A stretch of DNA of 64,000 nt from Bacteroidales bacterium (lineage in GTDB: Bacteria > Bacteroidota > Bacteroidia > Bacteroidales > UBA932), in the NCBI GenBank assembly GCA_017546125.1, contig JAFYXO010000039.1, forward strand, positions 62,001 through 126,000, read 5' to 3'. Under the pieces are notes generated by a model. The model did not search any database. It saw nothing but the letters and a program-made list of their open reading frames with translations, and had not been told where the DNA came from. Position numbers and translations under genes: made by a program. The stretch's first letter is position 1. Each line of letters begins with the position of its first letter. Positions 44,941 through 53,669 of the stretch are shown here, piece after piece.

Positions 44941-46342
44941 GAGATCCATTGTATTTTTAGCATTACTATTATCCACATTTTTTGTATATACTTCTTGTAT
45001 CGAGACTGACAAAGGGCTGGGTGGCCAGTTTGTACCTGATGATTTTGTACTTAGAGTCCATAGTGCAGAATTTGAGGTACCTGTAACCACTGCCGCACTC
45101 GACAGTATCCACGGATACAATACATCCTATATGACATTCGGATATCTGAATGATGAAACATTCGGATACAGCTCCGGCGGATTTGCCACAAACATCTCCA
45201 CATTTGGAGACTCCACCTACCTTGGCATCAATCCTGAACTCCAGTCCATCTATCTCTATATGGGCATCGACTCGGTATCAGTACTCAATGATGACCAGAG
45301 AGGTATCCCTCAGAACATTTACATCTACAAACTCAAATCAGACCTTGATTCACTCAAGTTGTTCAACAAGTCGATCACCCCTGACGACTACTACCCTACG
45401 CCTGTCAGTGTAGGCTCCCCTGTGTTCTTTGGTGACGACTCCATCAAAATCTACCTTTCACACGAATTTGGCCGCGAATTGCTCGCCACATCTACCGCTG
45501 AGTATGACAGCGCCGCCCTATTCATGGAAAGAATAAAAGGTCTGTATTTCACCACCGATACCCCTGAATTGAATCCAGGTGAAGGTAGAATCAACTACAG
45601 CATCGTTGGTGGTGCCACTATCTATCTAAGATATTACCTCACAGATCCCCAAAGAGGATTCTACAGAAAAGATACTATGGAGACATACTCTCTTGGATAC
45701 ACACACGCACTAAACACACTCCAAACCTCTTCCGGCAATTTGGCAAATGATCAGGTGTCAGAGCAGCTCCCTATCCAATCAATCGATGGAGTCAAGCCTA
45801 AAATCAAGGCTGCTGACCTTAAAAACATTCTGGACACTTGGATAAGCCAGAACGGCTTCACTAAAGAGAGTGTGATCATCTCACGTGCTGCCCTTGAATT
45901 CCCATACGAATTCGACCCTGCAAAATATGAGGATTACACTAATATATATCCTCAGCAGATATTCCCTTGCGTATACAACGATGTGGAAGGTAGCATAAAC
46001 TACCTTATGCCTCTACCGGAGATCTACACCAATGCCAGCAAAGGAAACATGAACAGGTCTTTGAACAAATACACCTGTGAGATCACCGGGTATATACAGT
46101 CACTGATAAAGAAAGACGACATTTCTCCAGAAAAAGATGACTTGTATATCTGTCCGATCCTCTCATATGAGACACAGTCCTCAAACAGTGACTACTATTA
46201 TTATATGTATTACGGGCTCAGCTCATCAGGAGAGATGTACTACGGCGTAGACAATCAGGACTACAGACAAGGATTCATAAATGGAAACCTCGCTGCAGGC
46301 AACAAACCTACACTACACATAACATATTCGTTGGTGAAATAA
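44930..46342 (+). CDS. DUF4270-family lipoprotein
   Basis: 470 residues with a lipoprotein signal (LLLSTFFVYTSC, lipid Cys about 23), then beta-rich, Asp/Tyr/Ser-rich sequence. GGQFVPDDFVLRV and TSYMTFGYLNDETFGYSSGG fit DUF4270. The protein is expected at the outer membrane or cell surface. The overlap with the starch-synthase-like gene suggests that the two are made together. Function unknown. Confidence 0.87.
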   Translation: MSSKRSIVFLALLLSTFFVYTSCIETDKGLGGQFVPDDFVLRVHSAEFEVPVTTAALDSIHGYNTSYMTFGYLNDETFGYSSGGFATNISTFGDSTYLGINPELQSIYLYMGIDSVSVLNDDQRGIPQNIYIYKLKSDLDSLKLFNKSITPDDYYPTPVSVGSPVFFGDDSIKIYLSHEFGRELLATSTAEYDSAALFMERIKGLYFTTDTPELNPGEGRINYSIVGGATIYLRYYLTDPQRGFYRKDTMETYSLGYTHALNTLQTSSGNLANDQVSEQLPIQSIDGVKPKIKAADLKNILDTWISQNGFTKESVIISRAALEFPYEFDPAKYEDYTNIYPQQIFPCVYNDVEGSINYLMPLPEIYTNASKGNMNRSLNKYTCEITGYIQSLIKKDDISPEKDDLYICPILSYETQSSNSDYYYYMYYGLSSSGEMYYGVDNQDYRQGFINGNLAAGNKPTLHITYSLVK

Positions 46343-46346
46343 ATCG

Positions 46347-47597
46347 TCAGATTTTTCTTAAGACAAGACAAGAGTTATGCCCTCCGAAACCGAAGGCATT
46401 ACTTATAGCTACATTCACATCTCTCCTCTGAGCGACATTCAGGGTGAGGTTCAAATTGTAGTCAATTTCGGGATCTTCCTGCTCAAAGTTTATGGTTGGT
46501 GGCACTACACCTGAATTTATGGCATGGATACAAGCCAATGCCTCCACAGCGCCTGCTGCACCCAACAAGTGCCCATGCATAGATTTGGTAGAGCTTATAT
46601 TTACATTGTAAGCGTGCTCTCCGAAGAGTCTCTTGATAGCTCGAAGTTCGACAATGTCTCCCAATGGTGTAGAGGTACCATGGGCATTGATATAATCAAC
46701 CTCTTCCGGTAATATATTGGCCTCTTCAAGAGCCAGTTGCATGGCTTTGAACGCGCCATCGCCCTCAGGATGGGGAGCAGTGATGTGGTGTGCATCTGTA
46801 GTTACACCCGCGCCACATATTTCAGCGTATATTTTTGCCCCACGGGCTACAGCTGAATCATAACTCTCCAAAACCAATATCCCTGCACCCTCACCCATGA
46901 CAAAACCATCCCTTCCTGCGTCAAATGGACGGGAAGCCTTCATATAATCATCGTTACGTACTGAGAGTGCCCTTGCAGAGTTGAAACCTCCTATAGCATT
47001 TACGGAGATAGGTGCCTCTGCTCCACCTGATATTACAACATCAGCCTTGCCCAATCTGATAGCATTGAATGCATCCATTATTGCGTGAGAAGAGGACGCA
47101 CATGCTGATGAAGTAACATATCCCGGACCTGTAAACCCATATTTGAGAGATATCCATCCGGGGGCTATGTTTGTAATGACCTTTACAATATTAAAGGGAC
47201 CAAATCGTGGCGTACCATCGCCCACGAAATAGTCCCCTAAATCATTACATAAGGTCTCTATTCCACCAATACCTGAACCAAGTATCACACCTACTCTCGA
47301 TTTGTCAATCGAGTCCAGATCCAAATTTGAGTCCTTTATGGCCTCATCTGTCGCAATCAATGCGAACTCGGTAAACTTGTCCAACTTCCTGGACTCCTTA
47401 CGGTCGATACCGAATTTAACAGGATCGTAATCCTTGATTTGGCAGGCAAATCTGGTTTTAAAAAGGGTAGCATCAAATCTGTCTATCGGACAAGCCCCAC
47501 TGGTTCCTTTATCGAGGTTAGAAAAAAACTCCTCAATATTGTGTCCTAATGGATTTATTGTCCCTATTCCAGTGACAACTACTCTTTTAAGAGACAT
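46347..47597 (-). CDS. fabF: 3-oxoacyl-ACP synthase II
   Basis: 416 residues with the Cys-His-His triad: the Cys in VTSSACASSSHAI, His in NAHGTSTPLGD and His in KSMHGHLLGAAG. It elongates fatty acids by condensing acyl-enzyme with malonyl-ACP. It follows acpP by 5 bases, as in most bacteria. Confidence 0.97.
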   Translation of the reverse strand: MSLKRVVVTGIGTINPLGHNIEEFFSNLDKGTSGACPIDRFDATLFKTRFACQIKDYDPVKFGIDRKESRKLDKFTEFALIATDEAIKDSNLDLDSIDKSRVGVILGSGIGGIETLCNDLGDYFVGDGTPRFGPFNIVKVITNIAPGWISLKYGFTGPGYVTSSACASSSHAIMDAFNAIRLGKADVVISGGAEAPISVNAIGGFNSARALSVRNDDYMKASRPFDAGRDGFVMGEGAGILVLESYDSAVARGAKIYAEICGAGVTTDAHHITAPHPEGDGAFKAMQLALEEANILPEEVDYINAHGTSTPLGDIVELRAIKRLFGEHAYNVNISSTKSMHGHLLGAAGAVEALACIHAINSGVVPPTINFEQEDPEIDYNLNLTLNVAQRRDVNVAISNAFGFGGHNSCLVLRKI

Positions 47598-47602
47598 TTT
47601 AT

Positions 47603-47839
47603 TTATTTCAATTTTTCTTCGACATACTTAATAGCGTCACCTACAGTTGAGATCTCTTCAGCTGCATCGTCTGGAATGGTGATATTGAATGCTTTTTCGA
47701 ACTCCATAATAAGTTCTACTGTATCAAGTGAATCAGCACCTAGATCGTTGGTAAAGCTTGCTTTGTCTACAACTTCGCTCTCATCTACACCTAGTTTGTC
47801 TACGATGATAGCTTTAACTTTTGAAGCAATTTCTGACAT
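47603..47839 (-). CDS. acpP: Acyl carrier protein
   Basis: 78 residues, acidic helical bundle with the phosphopantetheine Ser in [15 protein letters not shown]. It carries growing acyl chains to FabF and other enzymes. The 78-base gap upstream is AT-rich and should hold the promoter, though I see only a near match (TTACTTTG on the minus strand). Confidence 0.97.
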   Translation of the reverse strand: MSEIASKVKAIIVDKLGVDESEVVDKASFTNDLGADSLDTVELIMEFEKAFNITIPDDAAEEISTVGDAIKYVEEKLK

Positions 47840-47917
47840 GGTTTAAAATTTTAGTTAGTAATTAAAAAATACAAATTTGGTCGCAAAGTAAGGAAAATTT
47901 TTCCAAAAAATGAAATT

Positions 47918-49294
47918 TTAGTTCTCAGGGGCGAACATAGGGTCCCATGGTGGGAGCATAGTTGGCTTCTGCTTCAACAGATCCAAGATTTTGGCAGGAA
48001 CATATTTTTTATCCACCACCAATCTGAACATGTACTCATTAAACCACTCATCAGTCATTATAAGATGACCTTTATATCCGCTCATACCCCATGAATTCTC
48101 CACCATCCACTTTTTGGGTTTACCATTCTCATCCAAATCAACTGCCATAAGTGTCATCGCGTGAGATGACCCGCTGGCTCCGGTAAGAATCCTCTCCCTT
48201 TTATCCATTCCAAACTCCGTGCCCATCAATGATCCGTAGTCATAATAGTTAACATCAAGGATACCTTTCTCTCTGTTGTAGAATTTGCCAACATCACAAG
48301 AGAAATACATCATAGTGCTGTCTTTAATGGAAGCGATAGCCATCTCCTTGATATCCTCAATAGGGAGATTTACATATACCCAGTTCTTGCCGTCGTATTG
48401 GTGACGGTCATACTCGATCTCGTATACCTTATAATACTCACGTGTAGGATCGTTCATAAGGAGAACATAACTGTTTATAAGATCCTTACCTATATATTCA
48501 TCATAGAAAGACTTGGGAGTGTATTTCTTGGTGCTTACAGGTTTGCCCGCCGCATTGTACATGGTCCAGGTAAACTCTGTAGGCGGTTCGCCAAGATTTA
48601 ATACCAAAAATCTGTATATGAATGACAACATCTCCATCTTACGGGCCTCAAGTTTCTTTGAATCACCCTTCATCTCCCTTAGTTCAAGACCGAACTCTTT
48701 AAGTTTGAGATTCAAAAGGTTGGACATACGTGAAGTATTGTTGCTTGAATATGTCTCAGGCATAACCTCCTTAGGAACAAGTCCATATTTGGTAATCAGA
48801 TCAGATACACCGGTAAACTGGCCGCCATCACCAAGTGCATGCTTGAACAGCCAATCCACTTTTCTGTCATCAGATGGGAGATTTTTTGTGTCGATAATCC
48901 CCTGTAGGAAAAGGTTGGATTTCTCAAGCTGGTCCCAGAAGAAATTGTAGTTCTGCGAGAACTCGAATGGACCCATGCCGTATTTCTCAATCATCTCGGC
49001 CCTTAGGACATTCATACCGGTAAAGAGCCAGCATCTTCCGCTTGACTCCTGATTAGAAATACCTTTAGACTTCACTTTATGTGAGAAATAGGTATCAATA
49101 TTGGCTTGGCTGTCGAGATTTACAGCCAGCTTGTTGATATCATTCCTGCTTATTGCATTGCGAAGAGCCAACTCCTCAGGTGTACCCTTGTACCCCTCCT
49201 TGATCTTGGCAAGGGACTCAGCAGAGATTCCCCCCTGCGCATACGCCGACAAACCGAGAGCCAGCGCCATAATTGTAGTAAATACTCTTTTCAT
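47918..49294 (-). CDS. Secreted C1-family aminopeptidase (bleomycin hydrolase/PepC-like)
   Basis: 458 residues: signal peptide (MKRVFTTIMALALGLSAYAQ), then the papain-like PepC fold with Cys88 in SSGRCWLFTGMN, His in SGSSHAMTLMAVD and Asn in VENSWGMSGYKG. PepC/BLH proteins usually stay in the cytoplasm as hexamers, so a signal peptide indicates a periplasmic or surface form known from Bacteroidota. The gene has its own -7 element in the end of the ATP-grasp gene. Confidence 0.92.
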   Translation of the reverse strand: MKRVFTTIMALALGLSAYAQGGISAESLAKIKEGYKGTPEELALRNAISRNDINKLAVNLDSQANIDTYFSHKVKSKGISNQESSGRCWLFTGMNVLRAEMIEKYGMGPFEFSQNYNFFWDQLEKSNLFLQGIIDTKNLPSDDRKVDWLFKHALGDGGQFTGVSDLITKYGLVPKEVMPETYSSNNTSRMSNLLNLKLKEFGLELREMKGDSKKLEARKMEMLSFIYRFLVLNLGEPPTEFTWTMYNAAGKPVSTKKYTPKSFYDEYIGKDLINSYVLLMNDPTREYYKVYEIEYDRHQYDGKNWVYVNLPIEDIKEMAIASIKDSTMMYFSCDVGKFYNREKGILDVNYYDYGSLMGTEFGMDKRERILTGASGSSHAMTLMAVDLDENGKPKKWMVENSWGMSGYKGHLIMTDEWFNEYMFRLVVDKKYVPAKILDLLKQKPTMLPPWDPMFAPEN

Positions 49295-49316
49295 ATTTCA
49301 CGGATTATATTCTATA

Positions 49317-49324
49317 CAAATTTA
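49317..49324 (-). promoter_or_regulatory. -7 element for the C1 aminopeptidase gene
   Basis: Minus strand TAAATTTG (TAnnTTTG), 22 bases before the ATG at 49294; overlaps the stop region of the ATP-grasp gene. Confidence 0.5.
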
Positions 49325-50185
49325 AAAAATTTTTCCAATAAATGAAGCGAGGGCGGTGGGTATATCGAACTCACCCAGAAGAGAAGCTGTACGGAAACCG
49401 GCGTTTCCATTGACCTCGCATACCAGAAACTCCGGGAACTTTCCCCCACCAAAGAGGATATCCACCCCTGCAAAATCGAGTCCCAACACATTGGCAGCCC
49501 TCACAGCCAAATCTGACGCAGCGGCAGGGAGCTCCACAGATAGTGCATTGCCCCCCTGGGCAAAATTCGATTTGAAACCGGATGGATTGCTCCGCAATGT
49601 ATGTCCTACCACCTCTCCTCCGATGACCCAAACCCTCAAATCTCTCCCCCTGCTGGTGGAGATATACTCCTGAAACATCACCCTTGCACCCTCTTCAAGG
49701 AGTGGCGAAGAGTCGCAATAGCACTTCGCTGCAATATAATCCTCCTCGCACTCAAGGAGGAATACATCCTCACCCTTGGAGCCCATAGAGAGCTTCATCA
49801 CCACCGGTTCACCCGAGAAATCACCCATCAAATCACCCCATGACGGATAGCCACTACTGTAAAGCAGTGTCCTTGGGGTGGGTATTCCCCCCTCCTCCAA
49901 GGCTCTGACTGTCTCTATCTTATCCCTGCAGAGCTCCATCGAGGCGGTAGAATTGACCACTCTGACCCCTTGATTCTCGAACCATTGGGAAAGGGTAGAG
50001 TTGTACCCCCTCATCACCACAGCATCTGGCTTGGGAAGGGACTCTATACCCGGAATGGTACCATCTTCCCCCCAGAATTGGATATCCACCTCCATCCCAT
50101 ACTTGGCAAAGCTCTCAGAGAACCACCCGAAGGCATTCGAGGAGCGTGGGGTTGTGGCTGGGTATAGGAATAAGACTTTTTTCAT
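49322..50185 (-). CDS. RimK-type ATP-grasp ligase
   Basis: 287 residues. ATP-grasp features: VVMKLSMGSKGEDVFLLE for nucleotide and FAGVDILFGGGKFPEFLVCE with EVNGNAGF as the metal-binding Asp/Glu/Asn. MFQEYISTSRGRDLRVWVIG is the conserved RimK block. It resembles RimK/LysX-like ligases that add amino acids to a carboxyl group, but the partner carrier protein is not visible nearby, so the substrate is unknown. Confidence 0.9.
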   Translation of the reverse strand: MKKVLFLYPATTPRSSNAFGWFSESFAKYGMEVDIQFWGEDGTIPGIESLPKPDAVVMRGYNSTLSQWFENQGVRVVNSTASMELCRDKIETVRALEEGGIPTPRTLLYSSGYPSWGDLMGDFSGEPVVMKLSMGSKGEDVFLLECEEDYIAAKCYCDSSPLLEEGARVMFQEYISTSRGRDLRVWVIGGEVVGHTLRSNPSGFKSNFAQGGNALSVELPAAASDLAVRAANVLGLDFAGVDILFGGGKFPEFLVCEVNGNAGFRTASLLGEFDIPTALASFIGKIF

Positions 50186-50187
50186 TG

Positions 50188-50195
50188 TACCTTTG
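50188..50195 (+). promoter_or_regulatory. -7 element for the YbaK-type deacylase gene
   Basis: Plus strand TACCTTTG (TAnnTTTG), 4 bases before the ATG at 50200; predicts a leaderless or nearly leaderless mRNA. Confidence 0.55.
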
Positions 50196-50199
50196 CGTT

Positions 50200-50721
50200 A
50201 TGGAATCGATCGAACGTAGACAAATTGTATTGGACAAACTCAACGAGTGGGGATTTGACTTCAAACTTTATGAACATCCGCCACTCCCAACTATAGAACT
50301 GGCATTGGATTATTGGACCGAATGCTGCAAAGAGGAGGACGCAGTGCACTGCAAGAACCTCTTCTTCCGCAATCACAAGGGGAACAAACACTATCTTGTG
50401 ATCATCGAATGCCACAAAACCCTCCCTATTCACGACCTTGAGAAGGTACTTCACCAAGGGAAACTCTCTTTTGCTTCCCCTGAGAGGATGGAGAGATGCC
50501 TCGGCACTACCCCTGGCTCTGTGTCACTGTTCGGTCTGATCAATGACCCTGAGAAAAAGGTGAAACTCTTCCTCGACAAAGATTTGATGGAAGCGGGTCA
50601 TATCAGCTTCCACCCAAATGACAATACAGCTACTGCCGTAATCCCCAACTCAGACTTCCGCCGCTTTTTGGAATTATGGGGTGGAGAGTATGAGTTGCTG
50701 GATCTTGACAATATAGCCTAA
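50200..50721 (+). CDS. YbaK/ProX-type aminoacyl-tRNA deacylase
   Basis: 173 residues from the ATG at 50200 (MESIERRQIVLDKLNEWGFD); the frame extends upstream to 50146, inside the opposite gene and across the promoter box. YEHPPLPTIE and KNLFFRNHKGNKHYLVIIEC with LGTTPGSVSLFGL match the free-standing ProX deacylases that clear Ala- or Cys-tRNA-Pro. Its stop codon touches the stop of the convergent esterase gene. Confidence 0.92.
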   Translation: MESIERRQIVLDKLNEWGFDFKLYEHPPLPTIELALDYWTECCKEEDAVHCKNLFFRNHKGNKHYLVIIECHKTLPIHDLEKVLHQGKLSFASPERMERCLGTTPGSVSLFGLINDPEKKVKLFLDKDLMEAGHISFHPNDNTATAVIPNSDFRRFLELWGGEYELLDLDNIA

Positions 50722-51801
50722 CTATTTCTTAAGGTATTTCTTGAATGTCTCGGCCATCCTCAAGAAACCGAGGTCGGTGAAGTGCGCCCCATCTACAGAG
50801 TGCTCATCATCTGTACCCACATACCCTTTGGCAGGGATATACCTGAGATTTTTATGCCCCTCCTTGCGAAGCTGCTTGTATAGGTCTGACCAAAGCTGGT
50901 TCTTCTCCACAAGGTCTTTCGCTGTCCTTTGGTTAATGTGTCTGTCTGTAAACTCTACATTTTCCACCATATAGATAGTCACATTAGGTCGCTCCTTGGC
51001 CAATGTGGACATAAAATGGTATGCAGAGTCCTTTATTATCTGCTGAGTGCAGTTTGGAAGACAGTTGATTACATATTTCTGTGCATCCACCCTCATAATG
51101 GCCTCAAGGATAGATTTGTCCATACGGGCATTGCCACTGAAACCAAGATTGATGGTCTCGCAATCAAACCAGCGGCCCAAAATATTGGAGTATGTCATAC
51201 CGGGACGTGAAGCACATCCGCCCTGGGTGATGCTTGTACCATAGAATACTATAGGTTTGGCACTTTTGAACTTCTCCACTTTTGGTGCAGAGAGTGTAGA
51301 TGTAGAGTCGACACCGATCTCAAGCTTTACCACTCCGTCATAAAGGGGAAGGTATGCCAGAAACTCCCTTTCGGTACCGTCGCCGTTACGATAGAAGATA
51401 TTGCGTGACTCTTTGCCGTTAGGCTGTGCAGTACCGACGTGTTTCCACTGACCGTCCACGAGGGTGTAAAGGTCGATACCCCTGATACCTGTTCCAGGCA
51501 TATGGGCCATATTGAAATTATTAAGAAGGGTCCATTGGGCACCCATACATTTGGCATTTGATGAGAATCTGATAGCCAGACCTGCCGAATTAAGACCCAA
51601 ATCCCATAAAGCCTTACGGGTCTGGTCCTTCAAATCTGCAGGGAGGCGTGAGTAACGCATCTCAGTGTTGTCAAATCCCTGATTGATAAGGACAGCAAAC
51701 TCCTCTGCATCTGTATACACAAGCTCAGACGCTTTCTGAGCAAAGGCAGCAGACATAGCCGCCAACATACATAGAACGAGTAAAAAACCTCTTTTGATCA
51801 T
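50722..51801 (-). CDS. Secreted SGNH/GDSL esterase with GxDLY N-terminal domain
   Basis: 359 residues: signal peptide (about 1-21), a GxDLY-type beta domain (GTGIRGIDLYTLVDGQ at about 104-119), then a GDSL_3-type hydrolase with Ser in VFYGTSITQGG and the Asp-His block VDGAHFTDLGF. Proteins with this pair remove acyl groups from polysaccharides. It follows miaA by 15 bases on the same strand. Confidence 0.88.
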   Translation of the reverse strand: MIKRGFLLVLCMLAAMSAAFAQKASELVYTDAEEFAVLINQGFDNTEMRYSRLPADLKDQTRKALWDLGLNSAGLAIRFSSNAKCMGAQWTLLNNFNMAHMPGTGIRGIDLYTLVDGQWKHVGTAQPNGKESRNIFYRNGDGTEREFLAYLPLYDGVVKLEIGVDSTSTLSAPKVEKFKSAKPIVFYGTSITQGGCASRPGMTYSNILGRWFDCETINLGFSGNARMDKSILEAIMRVDAQKYVINCLPNCTQQIIKDSAYHFMSTLAKERPNVTIYMVENVEFTDRHINQRTAKDLVEKNQLWSDLYKQLRKEGHKNLRYIPAKGYVGTDDEHSVDGAHFTDLGFLRMAETFKKYLKK

Positions 51802-51816
51802 ATCTTTAACTTTTAA

Positions 51817-52677
51817 TTATATTTCTCTCCACTCTATCTCAATCCCTTTTCTCTCCATCCCTCTGAACCAGGTCATCTGCCTCTTGGCAAACTGGTGGAT
51901 GGCGATTCTGAGCTTGTCCACCATCTCATCATAAGCGAGCTCTCCGATAAGGTACTGAGTGACAAACTTATACTCCAGACCATAGTACAGAAGGTTTTCT
52001 GCGGGGATTCCGCTATCCAGAAGACCCTTCACCTCCTCCACCATACCCTCCTTCAGCCTCGCTTCCAGACGGGCATCGATCCTCGCATTGCGAACATCGC
52101 GGCTTACTAAGACCCCCACATACTTCACCTCTGAGGGATCAAATGGGAGTGTTATGTCGGGGGAGACAAAATCTGGATGCTCATCCTGGTATATCGCTAT
52201 CTCGAGCGCCCTGATGAGCCTTTGCTTGGTGTCGTAGTCTGTAGTGTTGTGAAGATGCTTGTATGATGCAAGTTTCGCCACGAGGGTCTCCATGTCCTCT
52301 TTGTCAAGTGCTGCACGGAGCTCCGGATTTTGAGGAACATCCTGAAGTTTGTAGTCCCTGGTAGCCGCCTCTATATACAAACCTGAACCGCCACACAAAA
52401 TTGGGAATTTGCCACGGCTCACCACATCATTGTACGCTTTGATAAAATCTTTCCTGTATCTGAAGATATCGTATTTCTCCCCCGCATCCATAATGTCTAT
52501 AAGGTGATACGGGACATCTTCATAGTCACCCAGATCCTTACCTGTACCTATATCCATCCCACGATAGACCTGACGTGAATCGGCAGAGATAATCTCACCG
52601 TTCATCTCCTTAGCCAGGCGGACAGCATATTTAGTCTTTCCCGAAGCGGTCGGGCCCAATACACATAGCAGTTTCAT
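51817..52677 (-). CDS. miaA: tRNA dimethylallyltransferase
   Basis: 286 residues. P-loop [18 protein letters not shown], then [18 protein letters not shown] and [14 protein letters not shown]. It adds a dimethylallyl group to A37 of tRNAs that read UNN codons. It is a short bacterial form (about 285-315). Confidence 0.97.
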   Translation of the reverse strand: MKLLCVLGPTASGKTKYAVRLAKEMNGEIISADSRQVYRGMDIGTGKDLGDYEDVPYHLIDIMDAGEKYDIFRYRKDFIKAYNDVVSRGKFPILCGGSGLYIEAATRDYKLQDVPQNPELRAALDKEDMETLVAKLASYKHLHNTTDYDTKQRLIRALEIAIYQDEHPDFVSPDITLPFDPSEVKYVGVLVSRDVRNARIDARLEARLKEGMVEEVKGLLDSGIPAENLLYYGLEYKFVTQYLIGELAYDEMVDKLRIAIHQFAKRQMTWFRGMERKGIEIEWREI

Positions 52678-52681
52678 ATCA

Positions 52682-52689
52682 CAAAGATA
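52682..52689 (-). promoter_or_regulatory. -7 element for miaA
   Basis: Minus strand TATCTTTG (TAnnTTTG), 4 bases before the miaA ATG at 52677. Confidence 0.55.
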
Positions 52690-52710
52690 AGAATATTGGC
52701 AATCTTTTTG

Positions 52711-52718
52711 TACTTTTG
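52711..52718 (+). promoter_or_regulatory. -7 element for smpB
   Basis: Plus strand TACTTTTG (TAnnTTTG), 7 bases before the smpB ATG at 52726. Confidence 0.6.
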
Positions 52719-52725
52719 CCCCACG

Positions 52726-53181
52726 ATGGCTAGAACAAAAAGTGATATAAATATAAAGAACAAGAAGGCCTCTTTCGAATATGAGTTTATAGAGACCTTT
52801 ACTGCGGGTATAGTGCTTAGCGGAACAGAGATCAAATCTATCCGCTCGGGCAAAGCATCTCTACCCGACAGCTACTGCTATTTTGTGGGAAATGAGCTTT
52901 TTGTCAAGAATATGCACGTGGCCGACTACTGGTGGGGAAGTTTCAACAAACACGATCCCAGAAGGGACCGCAAACTCCTCCTTACCAAAAGGGAGCTACG
53001 CAAACTCAAACGTGCCTCTCAGGAGAAAGGTATGACCATCACCACTGTCCGTCTGTTTATCGCCGAGAACGGATACGCCAAGCTTGTCATTGCCCTTGCA
53101 CGAGGCAAGAAAGAATACGACAAGCGCCAGTCTATCAAAGAGAAAGACCAGCGCCGTGAATTCGAAAGGGGAGAGTATTAG
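52726..53181 (+). CDS. smpB: SsrA-binding protein SmpB
   Basis: 151 residues from [20 protein letters not shown]; an in-frame ATG at 52696 lies upstream of the promoter box. [20 protein letters not shown] and the basic C-terminal tail ([20 protein letters not shown]) are the SmpB signatures. It brings tmRNA to stalled ribosomes; ssrA itself is not in the window. The end overlaps the convergent lipoprotein gene by 4 bases. Confidence 0.97.
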   Translation: MARTKSDINIKNKKASFEYEFIETFTAGIVLSGTEIKSIRSGKASLPDSYCYFVGNELFVKNMHVADYWWGSFNKHDPRRDRKLLLTKRELRKLKRASQEKGMTITTVRLFIAENGYAKLVIALARGKKEYDKRQSIKEKDQRREFERGEY

Positions 53182-53663
53182 AGCTTCTTCTCCAAAGTAA
53201 ATTCGTATTTCACCTCTTCTCCGTTAAGGTGATATGATCTCTCCACCCAGTTGGTATCCCCCTTGTGGACTATATTTCTTATGGTAATGGTATCCTTGGA
53301 TGCTCCCCACCAATCAATAATCAGATTCTGGTCCTCAATGTTTTCGTCTCCGGGAAACTCTCCGAAATGGATCTTCTCATTGTATATGGCAAAACCATAC
53401 CAGCGAGTGATGAAGCCCCAGTGAGAGGCCAATGTATCTATATCCCCCTCCTGTAAAGAGGTCAAATTATACTTCTCTCCCTTGAAAGTAGCTGTCACCA
53501 GTGAGTCGAGGATATTGTTGGGATTGGATGGGCTCAAAAGATTATTTGTGCCATCATTGAGATTTATCACCACACCCACAGGTGCAATATCCCAAATCAC
53601 CTCCTTCTTGTCACAAGAGGCAATCGCAGATATCATCAACAGTATGGTCAAAATTTTACGCAT
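53178..53663 (-). CDS. Small lipoprotein, uncharacterised
   Basis: 161 residues with a lipobox ([11 protein letters not shown], lipid Cys near 17). The remainder is beta-rich with Trp and Asp ([37 protein letters not shown]). It has no family I recognise; a single beta-sandwich or lipocalin-like fold would suit the size. It is the last gene of the run with the methyltransferase, lgt and the cysteine desulfidase, 6 bases after the latter. Confidence 0.7.
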   Translation of the reverse strand: MRKILTILLMISAIASCDKKEVIWDIAPVGVVINLNDGTNNLLSPSNPNNILDSLVTATFKGEKYNLTSLQEGDIDTLASHWGFITRWYGFAIYNEKIHFGEFPGDENIEDQNLIIDWWGASKDTITIRNIVHKGDTNWVERSYHLNGEEVKYEFTLEKKL

Positions 53664-53669
53664 AGCAGA

